A stretch of DNA of 64,000 nt from Zonotrichia leucophrys gambelii (lineage: Eukaryota; Chordata; Aves; Passeriformes; Passerellidae): assembly GCF_028769735.1 (NCBI RefSeq), contig NC_088172.1:64635075-64699074 (forward strand), given 5' to 3'. Each line of letters starts with the position of its first letter. The first letter of the stretch is position 1. This document shows positions 1 to 13,600 of this stretch, piece by piece. Below the pieces are notes generated by a model. That model was not told the DNA's origin. It made no database searches and saw only the letters and a program-made list of their open reading frames with translations. The position numbers and the translations under genes are program-made.

Positions 1-1618
1 GAAGGCAAAGTACTCAAAATAATACATTAACACTGGCACCTCAGTTTGCCTAATACTATCTAAATTTTTAAAGCTTCCCAGTACCTGGAGTGTTGTAGCA
101 CATATTAACTGTAGTATATCTGTCCCTACATGTTGCACACAGTCACACTTTTCCCATTTATCATAAATTGTAGGTGATGTCTTCAACTCTTTAAAATAAT
201 AAAAGCAATTTTCAAGAATGTGGTGGAAGGTAAAACTAACTGCTTTCCTTCCCAATTTACCTGATATCTACCAGTATTTGCACGATAGTGGATTGGTCAC
301 TGGCAGCCTTCAGTAAAATGATAACGCAATTATCCTAAATATAATTTGTTGTATTATTATTCCTCCCTTGAAATGTTCTTTATTTGAGAATAAGAAAGCG
401 TCCTGGAATCTTTAAAATTCAGCACCCACACAACAGCTAATAGTAGCTCTTCTACTCTCAGGCACCTACATTATCCTTATTCAGATAATAACAATAATAA
501 CAGACAGACTTTCAGGTGCTCTCTCTTCATTCATCTAATGGGTCCATTAATGATATGTTATTCAAAGCTGAAGATCAAATGGTGATTTTAAGTTTTCAAG
601 AAATTCTTAGGTGCCAAGTCTTTGCTGTTGAAAAAAAGTGTTTAAAACTGTGTTTTCTGAGCCAGGAGGTATTGGAATGACAGTAACAAGAATCAGGAAA
701 GGAAAGGGATGAAGGGGCTTGTAGTACAAATGGACTAAGTAAACAAAAGTAATGGAAGTATAGGGAGCTTTGCAGGACTCTTTGGAATTGTTAGTTCCCT
801 CATTGCTTTGCCTGTCTTTTCCATCTTGGAGAAACTTTACTTTGTACACCACTGCCCCAGGTGAAAATGGCTGTACAGAGACACAGGGCATGTGGAAATA
901 ACTGACAACTCCTAATTCTGGTTTTAGCATTAACTTACTAAAGTGCCATATTGCAGTCTGTGCTGGTGAATTGTTAAGTTCCACAAACTTCATATTTGAA
1001 TTTGCAATTACATCAATAAATATGAAGAGTGTAAGAGCTCATCATTAAACAAATCCAAGTTAGAAGCATACTTTTTATTTCCTCAAAGCACTTTATAATT
1101 AGAGCTTTGTAAACCAAACCATAAATGGCACCAGCAATTATTTTTAGAGCAAGATTTGTCATAGCTAGTACACTTAGAAGTAGGTGCAACTACTTGTTAA
1201 GAAGTTAACATTAAATGCTGGTTAAAATTTTAATTTCAAGCATCCAGCTCACTAAATTAAAATATGGCTAAGCAATAACGTGGCTTTGTTCCTATACCAG
1301 AATGTAGACATTTCAATATCACAATGTAAGAAACCTGACATGCACAGTCGTAGCTATTGCAAAAAAGTGCCAGTGTAGATTTGTGAGGTGGGTGTATTGT
1401 TTTCTGCTCTCCATCTGACAACAGATGACAGCTATAAATCATGCCTGCCAACCTCTGAGATCTCTAAGAGGGTTGGACACTCTGAAACATGTCAGTCTTG
1501 AAAAGCTTTCCAAAGGGACAGGGTGAAAGCAACCGGGCAAATGAGCACACAAGGAGCCAGCCAGCAGGCACACGTGTCCACCAAGCTCACCACTGACCCA
1601 CCTGGCCCTTCACACTCC
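1..1618. other. AT-rich flank, no gene recognised
   Basis: Upstream of COG2. I see no coding exon with convincing splice sites and no recognisable repeat. A 128-codon open frame on the minus strand (993-607) has no family resemblance I can name and is treated as chance. Confidence 0.5.
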
Positions 1619-1820
1619 CAGTAACTCAGGCAAGTCCTGAGAAACTCAGTGCCAGCCATGAATCACCGGCACGGATCTTTGCTGGTTACAGACCAGCCAG
1701 GCTCTGTGTAGTGCTGAAGAAGTTAGGACAGGAGATATGTGTGGTATATAGAGGTCTAGGTTTTTCCAGCCCAGTGTACGCTGAGCCCGTGTTTGTCATG
1801 CCTGGGGAGTCTTCTCTGTC
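1619..1820. repeat. 202-bp direct repeat, copy 1
   Basis: Copy 1 of a 202-bp segment found again at 3203-3404. The copies differ by one base (g at 1780, a at 3364), with no gaps. The flanks are unrelated. I do not recognise the segment as a named repeat family. Confidence 0.9.
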
Positions 1821-2525
1821 ATTATCCACAGAGCAGCTGGCAGAGAAACAGGATGCACCTTTACAACTCTCTGGCAAGGCACTGGGATAGCTCCTCATTT
1901 AAGCTCACTGAGACAAAATTAAATCCATAAAATGCTCATGTGAGGAACGAGATCATTTGCTGTCTTCCATCCTGAGGCGCAAACAGAAATGTAAGTGACA
2001 GCAGGGAGGCTTTCTAGAGCTAAATTTGTCTTCACTAAGTCATCAGTGACCTTGAACTAAAGATTTTGAGGGAAACAAGAGCCTAAGAAGAGATTCTGCT
2101 GAAAAGGATGGGGGAAGTAAATTATGCTCTGACTCAGTTCCTGTTACTCAGGATCACATGAACATAAACTACAATAAATTTAAACATGAGAAAAAGCTTA
2201 TTTTGCTTTAAAGAATAGTCAGACCCTGGCATTTCTTGCCTATAGAGGCTGGGTATCCTCCACCCCTGGTATCACATAAAACCTGAGGAGATGTGGCTGT
2301 TGGCTACCAGATCTGGGTGACCCTGCTCACCTTCCATCTCCTGGAGCCCCTTTCCTCCTCTGCAGCCCTGTGTCTCCATGGCTTGTGCTGTGGGCCCTGA
2401 TGGCTGGGCCCTGCAGCTTGACGTGACTGGGTTAGTTTGGTGTGCTCGGTGCCCATGGTGGGGCACACACCAGGCACCCACAGAAGCAGCACGGCTCAGC
2501 CACCTCGACATCTCAGGGCAGCAAG
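1821..2525. other. Spacer between direct repeat and CR1, nothing recognised
   Basis: Mixed-composition DNA. The part from about 2230 to 2520 is GC-richer but no repeat family or exon can be assigned. Confidence 0.4.
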
Positions 2526-2770
2526 TACCATAGGTTTAGATTAGATATCAGGAAGAAAGTCTTTACTGTCAGGGCAGTGAAGAGCACTGGAACAGATTGC
2601 CCAGACAAGCTGTGGATGTCCCAACCCTGGAAGTGTTCAAGGCCATCTTGGATGGGGCTCTGAGCAACCTGGTCAAGCAGAAGGTGTCCCTGCCCATGGC
2701 AGAAGTGGTAAAGCTAGATGATCTTTAAGGTCCCTTCTGACCTAACCCATTCAATGACATTATTCTTTCT
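2526..2770 (+). mobile_element. CR1 LINE 3'-end fragment
   Basis: Sense-strand CR1 tail. It has the diagnostic run of phrases: a degraded attagatatcaggaagaaa, then actggaacagattgcccag, gatggggctctgagcaacct, and finally gatgatctttaaggtccctt running into a degraded ATTCTATGA-like end. 5'-truncated, as is usual for CR1. Confidence 0.85.
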
Positions 2771-2785
2771 AACCCAAATAATTCA

Positions 2786-3185
2786 AGGACATTGTGGTGC
2801 TGGAGCACATCCAGAGAAGGGGAGCAAGGCTTGTGAAGGGTCTAGAAACTTGTCTTATGAGGAATGGCCAAAGGAGCTGGGTTTGTTTAGTCTAGAGAAG
2901 AGGTGGCCCAGGGGATACCTCATTGCTTTCTGCCTGAAAGGAGATTGTAGTGAGGTGGGAACTGGTCTCTTCTTCTATGCCTGCACTGAAGGACACAGGG
3001 AAATGGCCTTAGCTGAGACAGGAGAGATCCAGGTAGATATTGGAAAAAAATTTACTGGTAGGGTGGTCAGGTATTGGAATAGGTTGCCCAGCAAAGTGGT
3101 GGAATCAAGAGGCATCTGAGTCTGGCTCGGGGTGACATGGTTTAGCAGTTTAGGTGTTACAGTGCTGCTGGATGATCTGGATGAG
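2786..3185 (+). mobile_element. CR1 LINE fragment (second copy)
   Basis: Begins at the CR1 phrase ggacattgtggtgctggagc and runs through gcctgaaaggagattgtag to ctggatgatctgg. It is cut short of the usual CR1 3' terminus, where it meets the 202-bp duplicate. Coding capacity is gone. Confidence 0.85.
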
Positions 3186-3202
3186 GGGATGAGTTACTGG
3201 AT

Positions 3203-3404
3203 CAGTAACTCAGGCAAGTCCTGAGAAACTCAGTGCCAGCCATGAATCACCGGCACGGATCTTTGCTGGTTACAGACCAGCCAGGCTCTGTGTAGTGCTG
3301 AAGAAGTTAGGACAGGAGATATGTGTGGTATATAGAGGTCTAGGTTTTTCCAGCCCAGTGTACACTGAGCCCGTGTTTGTCATGCCTGGGGAGTCTTCTC
3401 TGTC
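3203..3404. repeat. 202-bp direct repeat, copy 2
   Basis: Matches 1619-1820 at 201 of 202 positions. Its left edge forms a perfect 9-bp inverted repeat with the preceding bases: gagttactg at 3191-3199, spacer gat, cagtaactc at 3203-3211. The right edge runs into a short tcttctctgtc-type tandem. Confidence 0.9.
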
Positions 3405-3485
3405 TGTCTTCTCTGTCTTCTCAAACACAAGGGAGTTTGCCCTTTGTAAATGCACAGAACACAAAGTTGGGTGCAAGTATTGAGT

Positions 3486-4165
3486 GCTGGGCCCTCTACT
3501 TTGGCCACAACAAGCCCATGCAGTGTTACAGGCTGGGGGAAGGGTGGATGGAAAGAGGCCCAGTGGATGGGGACCTGTTGGTGCTGGTTGACAGCAGCAG
3601 AACATGAGGCAGTGTGTGCCCAGGTGGCCAAGAAGGCTGATGGCATCCTGGCCTCCATCACTAAAGCATGTTCAGCGGGACCAGGGCAGTGATTGCACCT
3701 CTGTACTTGGCACTGGTGAGGCTGCATCTTGAGTTCAGTGACCAGTTCTGAGCTTCTCTGCTCAGGAAGGACATTGAGGTGCTGGAGTGTGTCCAGAGAA
3801 GGGTGATGGAGCTGGTGAAGGGTCTGGAGTGTGAGTCCTGTGAGGAGCAGCTGAGGGAGCTGGCAGTGTTCAGCCTGGAGAAAAGGAGTCTCGGAGGTTC
3901 CCCACTATCCTCTCTATGACTGCCTGAAAGGAGCGTGTAGCCAGGTGGGGATCAGCCTATTCTTCCAGGTAGCCAGTGACAGGATGCGAGGAAATGACCT
4001 CAATCTGTGCCAGGGAAAGTTTAGATTGGACATTAGAAGAAATTTCTTCACAGGAAGGGTGCTTGGACATTGGGATGCCTAGGGAAGTGTTGGAGTCGCT
4101 GTCTCAGGAGGTGTTTAAGAAAAGACTGGACGTGGAACCCAATGCCATGCCGTAATTGCCATGGT
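3486..4165 (+). mobile_element. CR1 LINE fragment next to the COG2 promoter
   Basis: The longest CR1 piece here (about 680 bp, sense strand). It contains ggccacaacaagcccatgca, the reverse-transcriptase C-terminal coding remnant with stops, then caggaagggtgcttggacat and a degraded 3' end. It stops about 220 bases before the COG2 start codon, abutting the CpG island. Confidence 0.88.
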
Positions 4166-4189
4166 TCAGTCACAGGTTGGCCCGATGAT

Positions 4190-4660
4190 CCCAGAGGCGT
4201 ACTCCAGCTATCCAGCCGCCGGGCTCCCGGCCGTCCCCGCAGACCTGGGCAGGCCGAGCCCGAGCGGCCCCACCCCGCACGCCGGGCCCCGCCCGCAGCG
4301 CCGGCCGGAGCCCTCCAGGGGGCGCTGCGGCGGCGGCCGCGCTCGGCGGTGCCGCGCTGGCCGAGGGGCGGTGCGGGCCCAGCATGGAGGGCAGGATGAG
4401 CCTGCCGCGGGGCCCCGAAAACCTCTGCTTCGACAAGGACGAGTTCATGAAGGTGCGCCGGGGCCGGGGGGATGTGGAGGGGCGAGGGGTCTCCTGAGGA
4501 AGGGGGTGGCGGGTTCCCTGCGGGAGAGCGCGGCCCGGAGCCGTGGTGGGGATTTTACAGCTCCGCCAGGGCCCTTCCCCGGCCGGGGCTGCGAGGAGGG
4601 CCGGGGGTGTCACTGACAGGGGATCCGGGATCCGGCCGTGTCCGGGTAGGGCTGGGCTCC
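4190..4660 (+). promoter_or_regulatory. CpG island promoter of COG2
   Basis: The sequence changes abruptly from ordinary composition to dense CG dinucleotides and GC runs from about 4195, spans the ATG at 4384, and fades after about 4660. No TATA box is evident, which fits a housekeeping gene with dispersed initiation. The transcription start is inferred to lie between about 4250 and 4383; I cannot fix it. A CR1 fragment ends just upstream, at about 4165. Confidence 0.8.
4384..4452 (+). CDS. COG2: COG2 coding exon 1
   Basis: Encodes residues 1-23 and ends in phase 0 at donor aag|gtgcgc. It carries the conserved LCFDKDEF motif near the N terminus that identifies the family. Confidence 0.95.
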
Positions 4661-7600
4661 GAGACTGACGGCAGCGAGAGGCCTCGCTGCTTGCAGAGAG
4701 TAGAGCAGTTCTCAGTGCTCAATTTCCACTCTTGGCAGTTGTTTCGTGGTTTGTTTGAGTTTTTTTTTTTTTTAATTCTCCTGTATTTCGGGGAGCTGAT
4801 CATTGGATATTCAGCCCCACGACACTGTGCTTTTCAGCCTAAAAACCGAGAGTTTAACTAGTGCGTTAAGAAGCCTTTTTCCCCTCGGGCTTTAGTTTGG
4901 TCAACTCACAAGCATATGGAATACTTTATTTTGAGCGTGTTCCTGATGTGAACTGTTTACTTACATCCTTCTCTGTTTCCTGTTTCAGGCGGATTTTGAT
5001 GTTGATCACTTTGTGTCAGACTGCAGGAAACGTGTGCAGTTGGAAGAGCTCCGAGAGGATCTGGAGCTCTATTACAAACTCCTTAAAACTGCTATGGTAG
5101 AGCTCATAAATAAGGACTATGCAGATTTTGTTAATCTCTCAACAAATCTCGTAAGTGTTACTGGTTGTACCTTGTAGTTCAGGCTTAGTGTGGTTAAGTG
5201 GGATTTTTATTTTTCATATGAAAAGTATATGGCTTTTATTTTGGCATTTTATGATTTAAGGCATCTTAAACTGAGGTATCTAGTCCTTGCACTGAGACAC
5301 CATTCCTGTAGAAATTACAGAATTGCTGTACAGAATTGCTGTTGGTCTGTGGTAAGTGTTTTAGATGTATGCATTTTGTCTTTTAAAGCTGATTTGTTAG
5401 GGAGTTAAAACTCAGGACAAACTTTGTTTCAAACTGTCAGCACTTTTAAAATTGAAGGAAATAAATTATTAAAATAGAATAGCAATGATAAAAGTAAGTC
5501 TGTTTTGAAGGATTCTTTTAGGAATCTTTAAAGTTTTTGTATATCAAAGTAGCTTAGAAAATCCCCAACTTTATGTCTGAAAATTGTAATTGTTCCAATT
5601 ATGCAGATTCTTAGACTGAGACTTAACATACTTCTGAGAAGAAAAATTTCCATGGGAGGAAATTTTGTTTATCTTTTGGCTTTGTGTGAAAGCAGTTGTA
5701 CATCTTTATGCTTGTATTTGAGATAACATATTTTTGCATTGAATTAAAAACTGGAAATTATAAAGGAAGCTATGTTTTCTCACTTCTTTCAGTATCTGTA
5801 AAATGATAGGCTTTGTCAGTAATTCACATATGATCTTATCAAAAAAGTAAAACGTGTTTGTGGTAATTTCTTTAGGTTGGCATGGACAAGGCTCTCAATC
5901 AGCTTTCAGTACCCTTGGGACAATTAAGGGAAGAAGTTATGGTATGTTCAAAACAGCCATTGTCAACAGCTTGGTAAACTTCAGCTCGCTCTCCTATGAT
6001 GTACAGAATGCCTTCTGTTCAAGTTAATATTTGTTACAGTAAACTTTTCTTTGAAGACTGATGACTTAGGTTGCTAGTAAGAGAAGCATTGTGTTTTCAG
6101 GCACTTGTATTGTAGTAAATTTAGGTTTCCTATAATGCATTTCAAGAGATAAAGAGTTTCTAAAACTTGACAAGTGAATAGACTCTTGCAAGACAAGTCT
6201 ATGGAGATATTTTGAAGTTGTTTTAATATTTGAGTAACTTAAAGATGGTAGAAAATTCAGATGCAGCAAAGTCCCTTTATGGACTTACTTTCCTCAGTGT
6301 GTGGTTTAACCATAAAACATCACCCTTTTGAAGGTGGAGCTTATTCTGGCTCCTCCACACTGACTTGGTATTTATAGGAAGGGGCAATTTTTGATCATCT
6401 TGGCAGCCAGTTCAAAGGGATGCCTAAATGTGCCTCCAAAATATCACACCCTTTGTGTCTAACAGAAAACAGGCTCAGTAAGCATAGAGAAATCCTTATT
6501 GAGTGAAAAATATTATTTAAAACTGATTTATAACTTCAGTTGCAAGACATAAAAACATAGTGGGTTGATTGCCTGTTTTTAGGCAAAGGTCATTTGTTCT
6601 CTCTAATGTAATAAAAGAATGGTTATGGTGGAAATAATTATATTTGATTTGCAGTGGCAATACCTAAGGAGCAGGTTCTACTTTCAGTTATTTAGTTGTA
6701 TTTATGGCTTTTTCACTTGATATTTTGTAGCTTTTATTAGTCCCATGATTTTATTAATCTGTGTCTTGAGTTTAGATTTATTTTTTTTAGGTTTTTTTCA
6801 ACCCTTAAATGGGAAGCAGGCTTTACATGCTGACTTTTTCTCTCACAGAGTCTTAAGTCATGTGTCAGTGAAGGAATTCAAGCAGTAGATGACCGAATGA
6901 CTAAACAAGAAGACATTAGAAGAAAAAAGGTACAGCAGATAGTACTATCTTCAAAAGATCATCCTTAGGATAACTTTGATTTTGCCATTAACCCAGAGAA
7001 AATGAAATTAAGAAAGTTCTATGCAGTCTAGATGCATACTGTGCAGGATTTTGCACTTGTAAAATGTATTGACATTTTGGTTGACAGACTTCATATTTTA
7101 CAGTGTCTAGTTGATCATAAATCTTTGCTTTACTGTAGTTGCCCAAAACATATGTTTGATTTAGTTGGATTTTTTTTTGTTGTTGCTCTTGTTTCTAACT
7201 GCAGTAGCATATAAACTTACTTATTATGAATGTACAGCTGTTTAATTTTTATGGGCAGGAGACACACTAACACTTGTCTTTGTGCTTTGAAAAACAGCAG
7301 GGATAGGAACAACTGTCCCACATGTGTGACAAACATTTATTTATGGTGTTTTATGGACATATGTGAGCAATAGTTCAACTGAGACAAGACTCAAGTGTTA
7401 AGATAAAGGGAGAAAACTTAAACCAGGAAAAAACCAAAGAACTAAGAAACCATCTAAAATATTTTCTTTAGGTGATGTCAATTGGGATTGGGCTTAGACA
7501 TGAAAAATCTTTCTTTAATTACAGATGTGTGTCCTGAGACTTATTCATGTTATTCAGTCCGTGGAGAAAATTGAGAAGATTCTACATTCCCAAGGCACTA

Positions 7601-10600
7601 AAGAATTGTCCTCATTAGAGGGAAACAGGTAAAAAATTGTAATGTTCGGTTTTGTTTGTAGTTGATGGGGCTAACTTAATTTCATGTTGTCGTTGAAGGT
7701 GAATTTACAAGCAGTATGATGTATCTTTAGAAATGTAACTCTGATGGACTAAATTATTGGAATTTTAGTATTTTCTTTGTTTTAGTCTTCCGCAAGCCAG
7801 TCATTCACAGAACATGTAACTCAGACTCCAAAGTTCCAAATTACTTGTGGTGCTTTCAGTAAGCAAGTTTTGTGAAGTTACTGTGCAGTTATTTTTTTTC
7901 ACTTTATTTTATTAGAAGTCACTAATCCTCTCATGTCTGAAATACTCTCTATAGTTTATTCCAATGTCATTTGTAAGTGAAACAAAATAGTTTTTCTTGT
8001 TTTCCCTGCTGCGTAAGTGAAAGGACTGCTGCAAGAATAGCTTTAGGCAGGCAAGGCAAACCTAGTACAAGGAAGGTTTGTGACAAATTCCAGTCAAACC
8101 TCTTCCTCTGCCTTTGCTGAGGATTGCAGGATGTTGTTCAGCCAATTTTGGAGCTGATGTACCAGTCATCCACTTGAAAGGCTTGACTGGGATGCAAGTA
8201 CAATTTAAGCTGGAGGGAAGACACAGTGTGAGACTGTCTCTTCAGCTCAGTGTGCCTGATCACGATTGATAGTGGGGGTGGGTGAACCAGAAAGTAGGTT
8301 GATACCTAGAGGGACAAGAGCAGATGTTTTCAGTCAGGTGAGGCACTTTGCAGAATTAAGTTTGCAGTTAAGATCATTCTTGAACAACTGAAAATTCGGC
8401 TCATTATTGGGATTGTGTGGGCTTAAGAAGGGCAGGACTGTTTCTCTAGAGATAACTATCATTAGTTTGACTATATGACAGAGTAAGAAAGAAACAAATC
8501 TGGATAGTGAAAACCACCTGGTGCAGTTTCTGAGCTCTCTTAAGACTGACTTTTCATGTAATGATAAAACTGCCATTTAGGAGAAAGAGCTTCATCCTGC
8601 TGAGGCAAGAGCTTATGTTCCTCTCAGCTTCTGCTTCACCCACTTCATGTTAGAGCTGCAAAACAGCACTAATCATGTAGCATGCTCCAGATCATTATTG
8701 CTTGATTGCAATCATTACAGTAGTACCTATCAGAATTCAAAATACTGAAATGACAAAAAATTGAGGGATAGCTCTGTCTATCTGTTACAGATGAGAGGGA
8801 GTTGGTTTGAAAGGATCTAACTGTGTGTTCTCATTTTGTATCTTCTCTCTTCTAGTCCACTTGTAACTGGACAAGTTTTAGAGAGAATTGCCACAGAATT
8901 TAATCAACTACAATTTCATGCAGTACAAAGCAAAGGAATGCCCCTTTTAGACAAAGTGAGACCAGTAAGTATTGCAATGACATTTAACACTTGCACAGTC
9001 AAGCAAAACCAGTATAATTGGAAGACAAATGCCTGTTTCCACAGAGTTTTATTGAATTGGGTTTCATGAGGTCATTTTTATCAGTTGACTAGAACTATTG
9101 CTTTTTCTGAGGTTTTATGACCTGTTTGCTTACTTCTTTAGGATAAATAACTGAGTATAAGAATAGGAAATATGACAGATGTTTTTGTCAGCCTCATGTA
9201 TCTTGCAGTTCGTCTGCTGACTGATACTGAGGCCTCGTTGTAGAGATTTATGTTTGCTTTGTTAGCTGCTGTGTACAGACCAGAACATAAATGGAATGTG
9301 CCTACATAGTGGCTGGCTTGAATATATTCAAGTTTGTCTTCTCATGAAATTATGCTCGCCATTATTAATATCCCAGTATGCTCTTTTACCTACTGTAAAT
9401 GATTAATTGATGTTTTGGTGGGACTTTTTTCTTCTATTCTTTCAGTGGGGAGAGGGAATAAATGAAAACTTGTGCTAAAAGGAAGGTGTGAATATAGAGA
9501 TGGGGTAATGCTTTAAGCTGATTCTCATGAGGGTGTCATTCTTAATGGCTTTCAAGCTGTTGAGGTAGTTCTGTTTGTGCCTCTGCCTATTGGCAATACA
9601 GACTTGTTTCAGCTCCAGATATCCATGGGATCATTTTGTTACATGGACAGTTTACAAAACTCCTCTAGCCACTGAGTTGGATATCAGACTTGGATACTAG
9701 CAGCAGTGAGCATGAGCAGCAGAGTAGTGTGTGGGGTGGGAGAACATTTGTCACGTGGCTTCCTTAATGGTGTTTGCCAGGACTTGTGTCCTGTACCTGT
9801 TGTTGCTAAGGTTTATCAGAATGTAGCTTTCATGACTAGTTAGCAGTTGGGTTCCTGACTTTGCATGTTCAGTAAAAATTGTATGAATCATTTTAGGATG
9901 GATGGACACAATACAGCATGTAAAAAGAGAGAGAAGAAATTTTACTGGCTATATTCATAGTTCAACTCCAACTGCCTTAATGTGTGTTGCTGATCTTCCT
10001 TCAAATGCAGAGTTATAGGGCCAGGAGTATATCTGCAGGTAGTGTAGCAATGGACTCATTGCTACACTAGTCAGATCTAGTGGAAAAGATGTCATGGGAG
10101 ATCAGGAAAAATGGTTTGCAAAAAGGAGAATACGTGTAGACTGAAGAAGCTGTTTGGCAGAAGCCAGAAGGAATCTAATTTCATTGGTGTTTGCTAGTGT
10201 CACTCAGTGTCATTGGTTTGTGGTAATTTGACAAGTAGTGCTGGGTACACGCTGTCTGTTTAGTCTCTGACAGTGAGGGATAAATGCTACAATTGTTATC
10301 CCTGGTCACTTATTGTAAATCTTTTGTTTATTGTCACATACTGGTTCAGTTGAACAAGGAACAGTTAGTAACTTATTTCCTCAGGATAAAGCAGACCTGA
10401 TATAAATTACCATGGAACTTACAACATATAGAACATAATAATTGCCTTTAGCTTTATTATAATAAATCCTGTCTTATATAGCATCAGTAGCCAATTAAGT
10501 TTGTGTTAATGGTCATTGAACACTGGCAGTTATCAAATTTTTGTACTTTTCAAGTAAGGATAGAAAGCTGAGTTAGGCACATCTGGATGAATTTACTTCA

Positions 10601-13600
10601 GCAATGATGACAAGCTTTGATTTTGGCTCTTTCTGACTATATTTTCTTTCTCTTTGTAGCGTATTGCTGGAATAACAGCCATGTTGCAGCAGTCTCTGGA
10701 AGGGCTGCTCTTGGAAGGCCTTCAAACGTCAAATGTTGACATAATACGCCACTGTCTGCGCACTTATGCAACAATTGACAAAACACGAGATGCAGAGGCA
10801 TTAGTTGGCCAAGTGCTTGTAAAACCTTATGTAGATGAGGTAAGATAACATTAAAAAAATTCCATTTGTTTTCCAAATGTGTTTATTTTTCCTGTGAACC
10901 TCCAGCTTTTGTTAGCAGCTTCAAAATATCTTTGTGGAGAGAACAGGATAACTGAGCTGCAGCAAAACGTCAGTTTGGTTGTTGTTGCTATTTAAGAAGA
11001 AAAGGATGAAGGAATTCCTTTACTTGCCTGTCACCAATTTCAAGTTATATCCAGGGTGGATTATTTTTCTTACCTCTATTTTTCTTCGGCTAAAGAATAA
11101 AAAAACCAAACCTCTCCCATTTAGGACAGGTTTCCATTGGGTGTCTGCTACGTGCTGTAACAGCTGCTACAGCATGAGACATGTCACTTTCCCCTCAGTT
11201 TTCTGAGGCTCTGTTCTTTCACCACTTCTGCACCATTCCACTTGTTTATGTAGCAAGAGGCAAACGTGTTCAGACATTGGAAGAATACCAAGAAATAAGC
11301 TGTTGTTCTTTTTCTACTGTCTTCTCTTTGTGGCGGAGATTATCCCTTCTCACTGAGTATGAGGCACTGTCCAGACAAGCTGATTTGCTAGCTGCTAGCA
11401 GTGTCACAGAAGATGCTTTGCTTTGGCTTGACTGTATTTGGGATTGGACCAACCACAACATTTGGAAGGAGTTTTTACTTTATTCTGAGTTTGATTAGCT
11501 TTTACCAGTTCCCTCTTTAACTTGACAGACTGCTTCAGGTGACAGTGATGTGGCAGTGGGTTGGCAGCCAGACATAGTGGCTCACATTTAAAAGAAAGGA
11601 TCTCCTTCCCAGTTTTGGGCCAGTCTTGGCAGTTAAGAGTGCTGCTTTAAAGGAAGTAATAATTCAGGCTGGCAAGTTATACTTGGAAAATATAATGAAA
11701 AAAAAAAAGTAATATGCTGACTATCCCGGTATTTGAGGTTATAGTGTTAAGAGTTTTGTGAGTCTTGCATTACAGCATATTTTATATTCACTTTTCTGGC
11801 GTTTAACACTGAGCTGTTCCTGGCAGGTGATGGTGGAGCAGTATGTGCAATCCCACCCCAATGCCCTCCAGGCTATGTACAATAGGCTGTTGGAGTTTGT
11901 TCCTCATCATTGCCGCCTCCTGCGGGAAGTGACAGGGGGAGCAATTTCCAGGTGAGTATCCTGGGCTTCTCAGTTGCACTGAAGTCACAACAAGTATCAT
12001 ATGCTTTCAAATCCTTTGCATTATCAGCTTTCATGCACTAATGACTTCTCTGGCCTTTCCTGAAAATTCTAGTCAAGTTTGATTTGTACCTCACACCTCT
12101 GTTTCTCAAAACAAAACAGTGAGCAGACTTTCCTGGTGCTGCAGCCCAGACCTTCAGAGGACGCAAAGACAATCCTGTATTTCAGTAGTAGAAGTGAGTC
12201 CTGTGCATAATACAGTGTGTCAGATAACTTGATTTTCTGAACCCATTAAATATGATTGTACACTTCATCCAAGGAGAAGAGCATAATAAAGCTATTAAAA
12301 TATAAGTTCAGAAGTTATTGAGTTAGTGCACATCAGAAAAGTGGGAGTGGTCCTCAGTGGTTTGACTGATTTATTGTGTGTACCAAAACTACAAGTTTAA
12401 TTTATTTGTGCTTCCACTGTGTTCTCAAAAAGTGCTTATTCCTTATGCAATTAAATTACCTGTTTTTCAAGCTTAAATAATTCAGGTCTACTGAGTTGAA
12501 TCCATTTATTCATCTCTTTTCAGGATGGTTAATATAGCAGACTGCTGTAATTAGCAGAACTATGGACGTAGCCCCTAGGGACTGCAGAATTACTTTTCTA
12601 ATTAGTCATCCATTGCTGAGCTCTTTATGACTCCTAAATTTTACTAACATTTTAATTCTTTCAATCCCTCAGCAAGTTTTAATTGTTCTTCTTAATAATG
12701 GAATGTTTCTACTTAGTGGTGTGATGTACTAAATTGGAATAGAATGCTATTATCTCTTCTGCTCTCAATTTTTAAATTTTCAAAATCAAGGTAGCTTTTG
12801 ATCTTTTGATCAAACACAATATGTATAAATACAGTTTGGAACAATTAGGAAGAAGTTCTCTTTTTCATTGCATTAGTCACATTATTCCTACTTGGTAGGT
12901 CTTGGAAGTTTGGTGCTATTAAAACTTGAATTATACCTAGGATTTCTCAGCTGAAATGTAGTAATTTTCCAGTACACACTCGCAAAATATGTAACTGATA
13001 AATTTTTTAAACACTTTGAGAGTTACAAAAAAGCACCTTTGATTTGATAAGACTGTGGAATTGGATAAGGAGTCTTCGAAGGAAAAACAGTTTAGGGAAT
13101 CAGTATAAATACGTAAAAAAATTTCATTGCATTTTGTCTAGTGCAGTGCATCTATTTTTTTTTTAGTGATTCCTGCCTCCAGATAGAAGTCTGGTGGTAA
13201 AATATAATCATAGAATAATTGCAATTTTTTTCAGTGAAAAAGCAGATATTGTTCCTGGATATGATTTCTTGGTGAACTCAGTGTGGCCAGAAATAGTACG
13301 TGGTCTGGAAGAGAAATTACCATCACTTTTTAACCCTGGAAACCCAGATGTGTTTCATGAGGTAATTAATTTCCATTTTTCCATTTCTAATTTCTGTGAC
13401 AGACACAAGAATTGGAAGAGTCATGTTCTCTAGCTTCTCCCCTGCCTGCTGCTTTTGTGTAAATTCATGTTGTTGCATGGTTTGCAAGAGGAGGTTATCT
13501 CAAACCACTTGGTTCAGTTTTCATAGGAATTAATTCTCCCCTCAAGTTTGTTAGGAGAGCTCATGCAGAAGTTATTGGATACCATTCAGCAGATGAATTT

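Noticed and set aside
607..993. 128-codon minus-strand open frame near the left edge
   Set aside because: No recognisable domain, a low-complexity second half, and no credible splice context linking it to the neighbouring gene expected upstream of COG2. Treated as chance.
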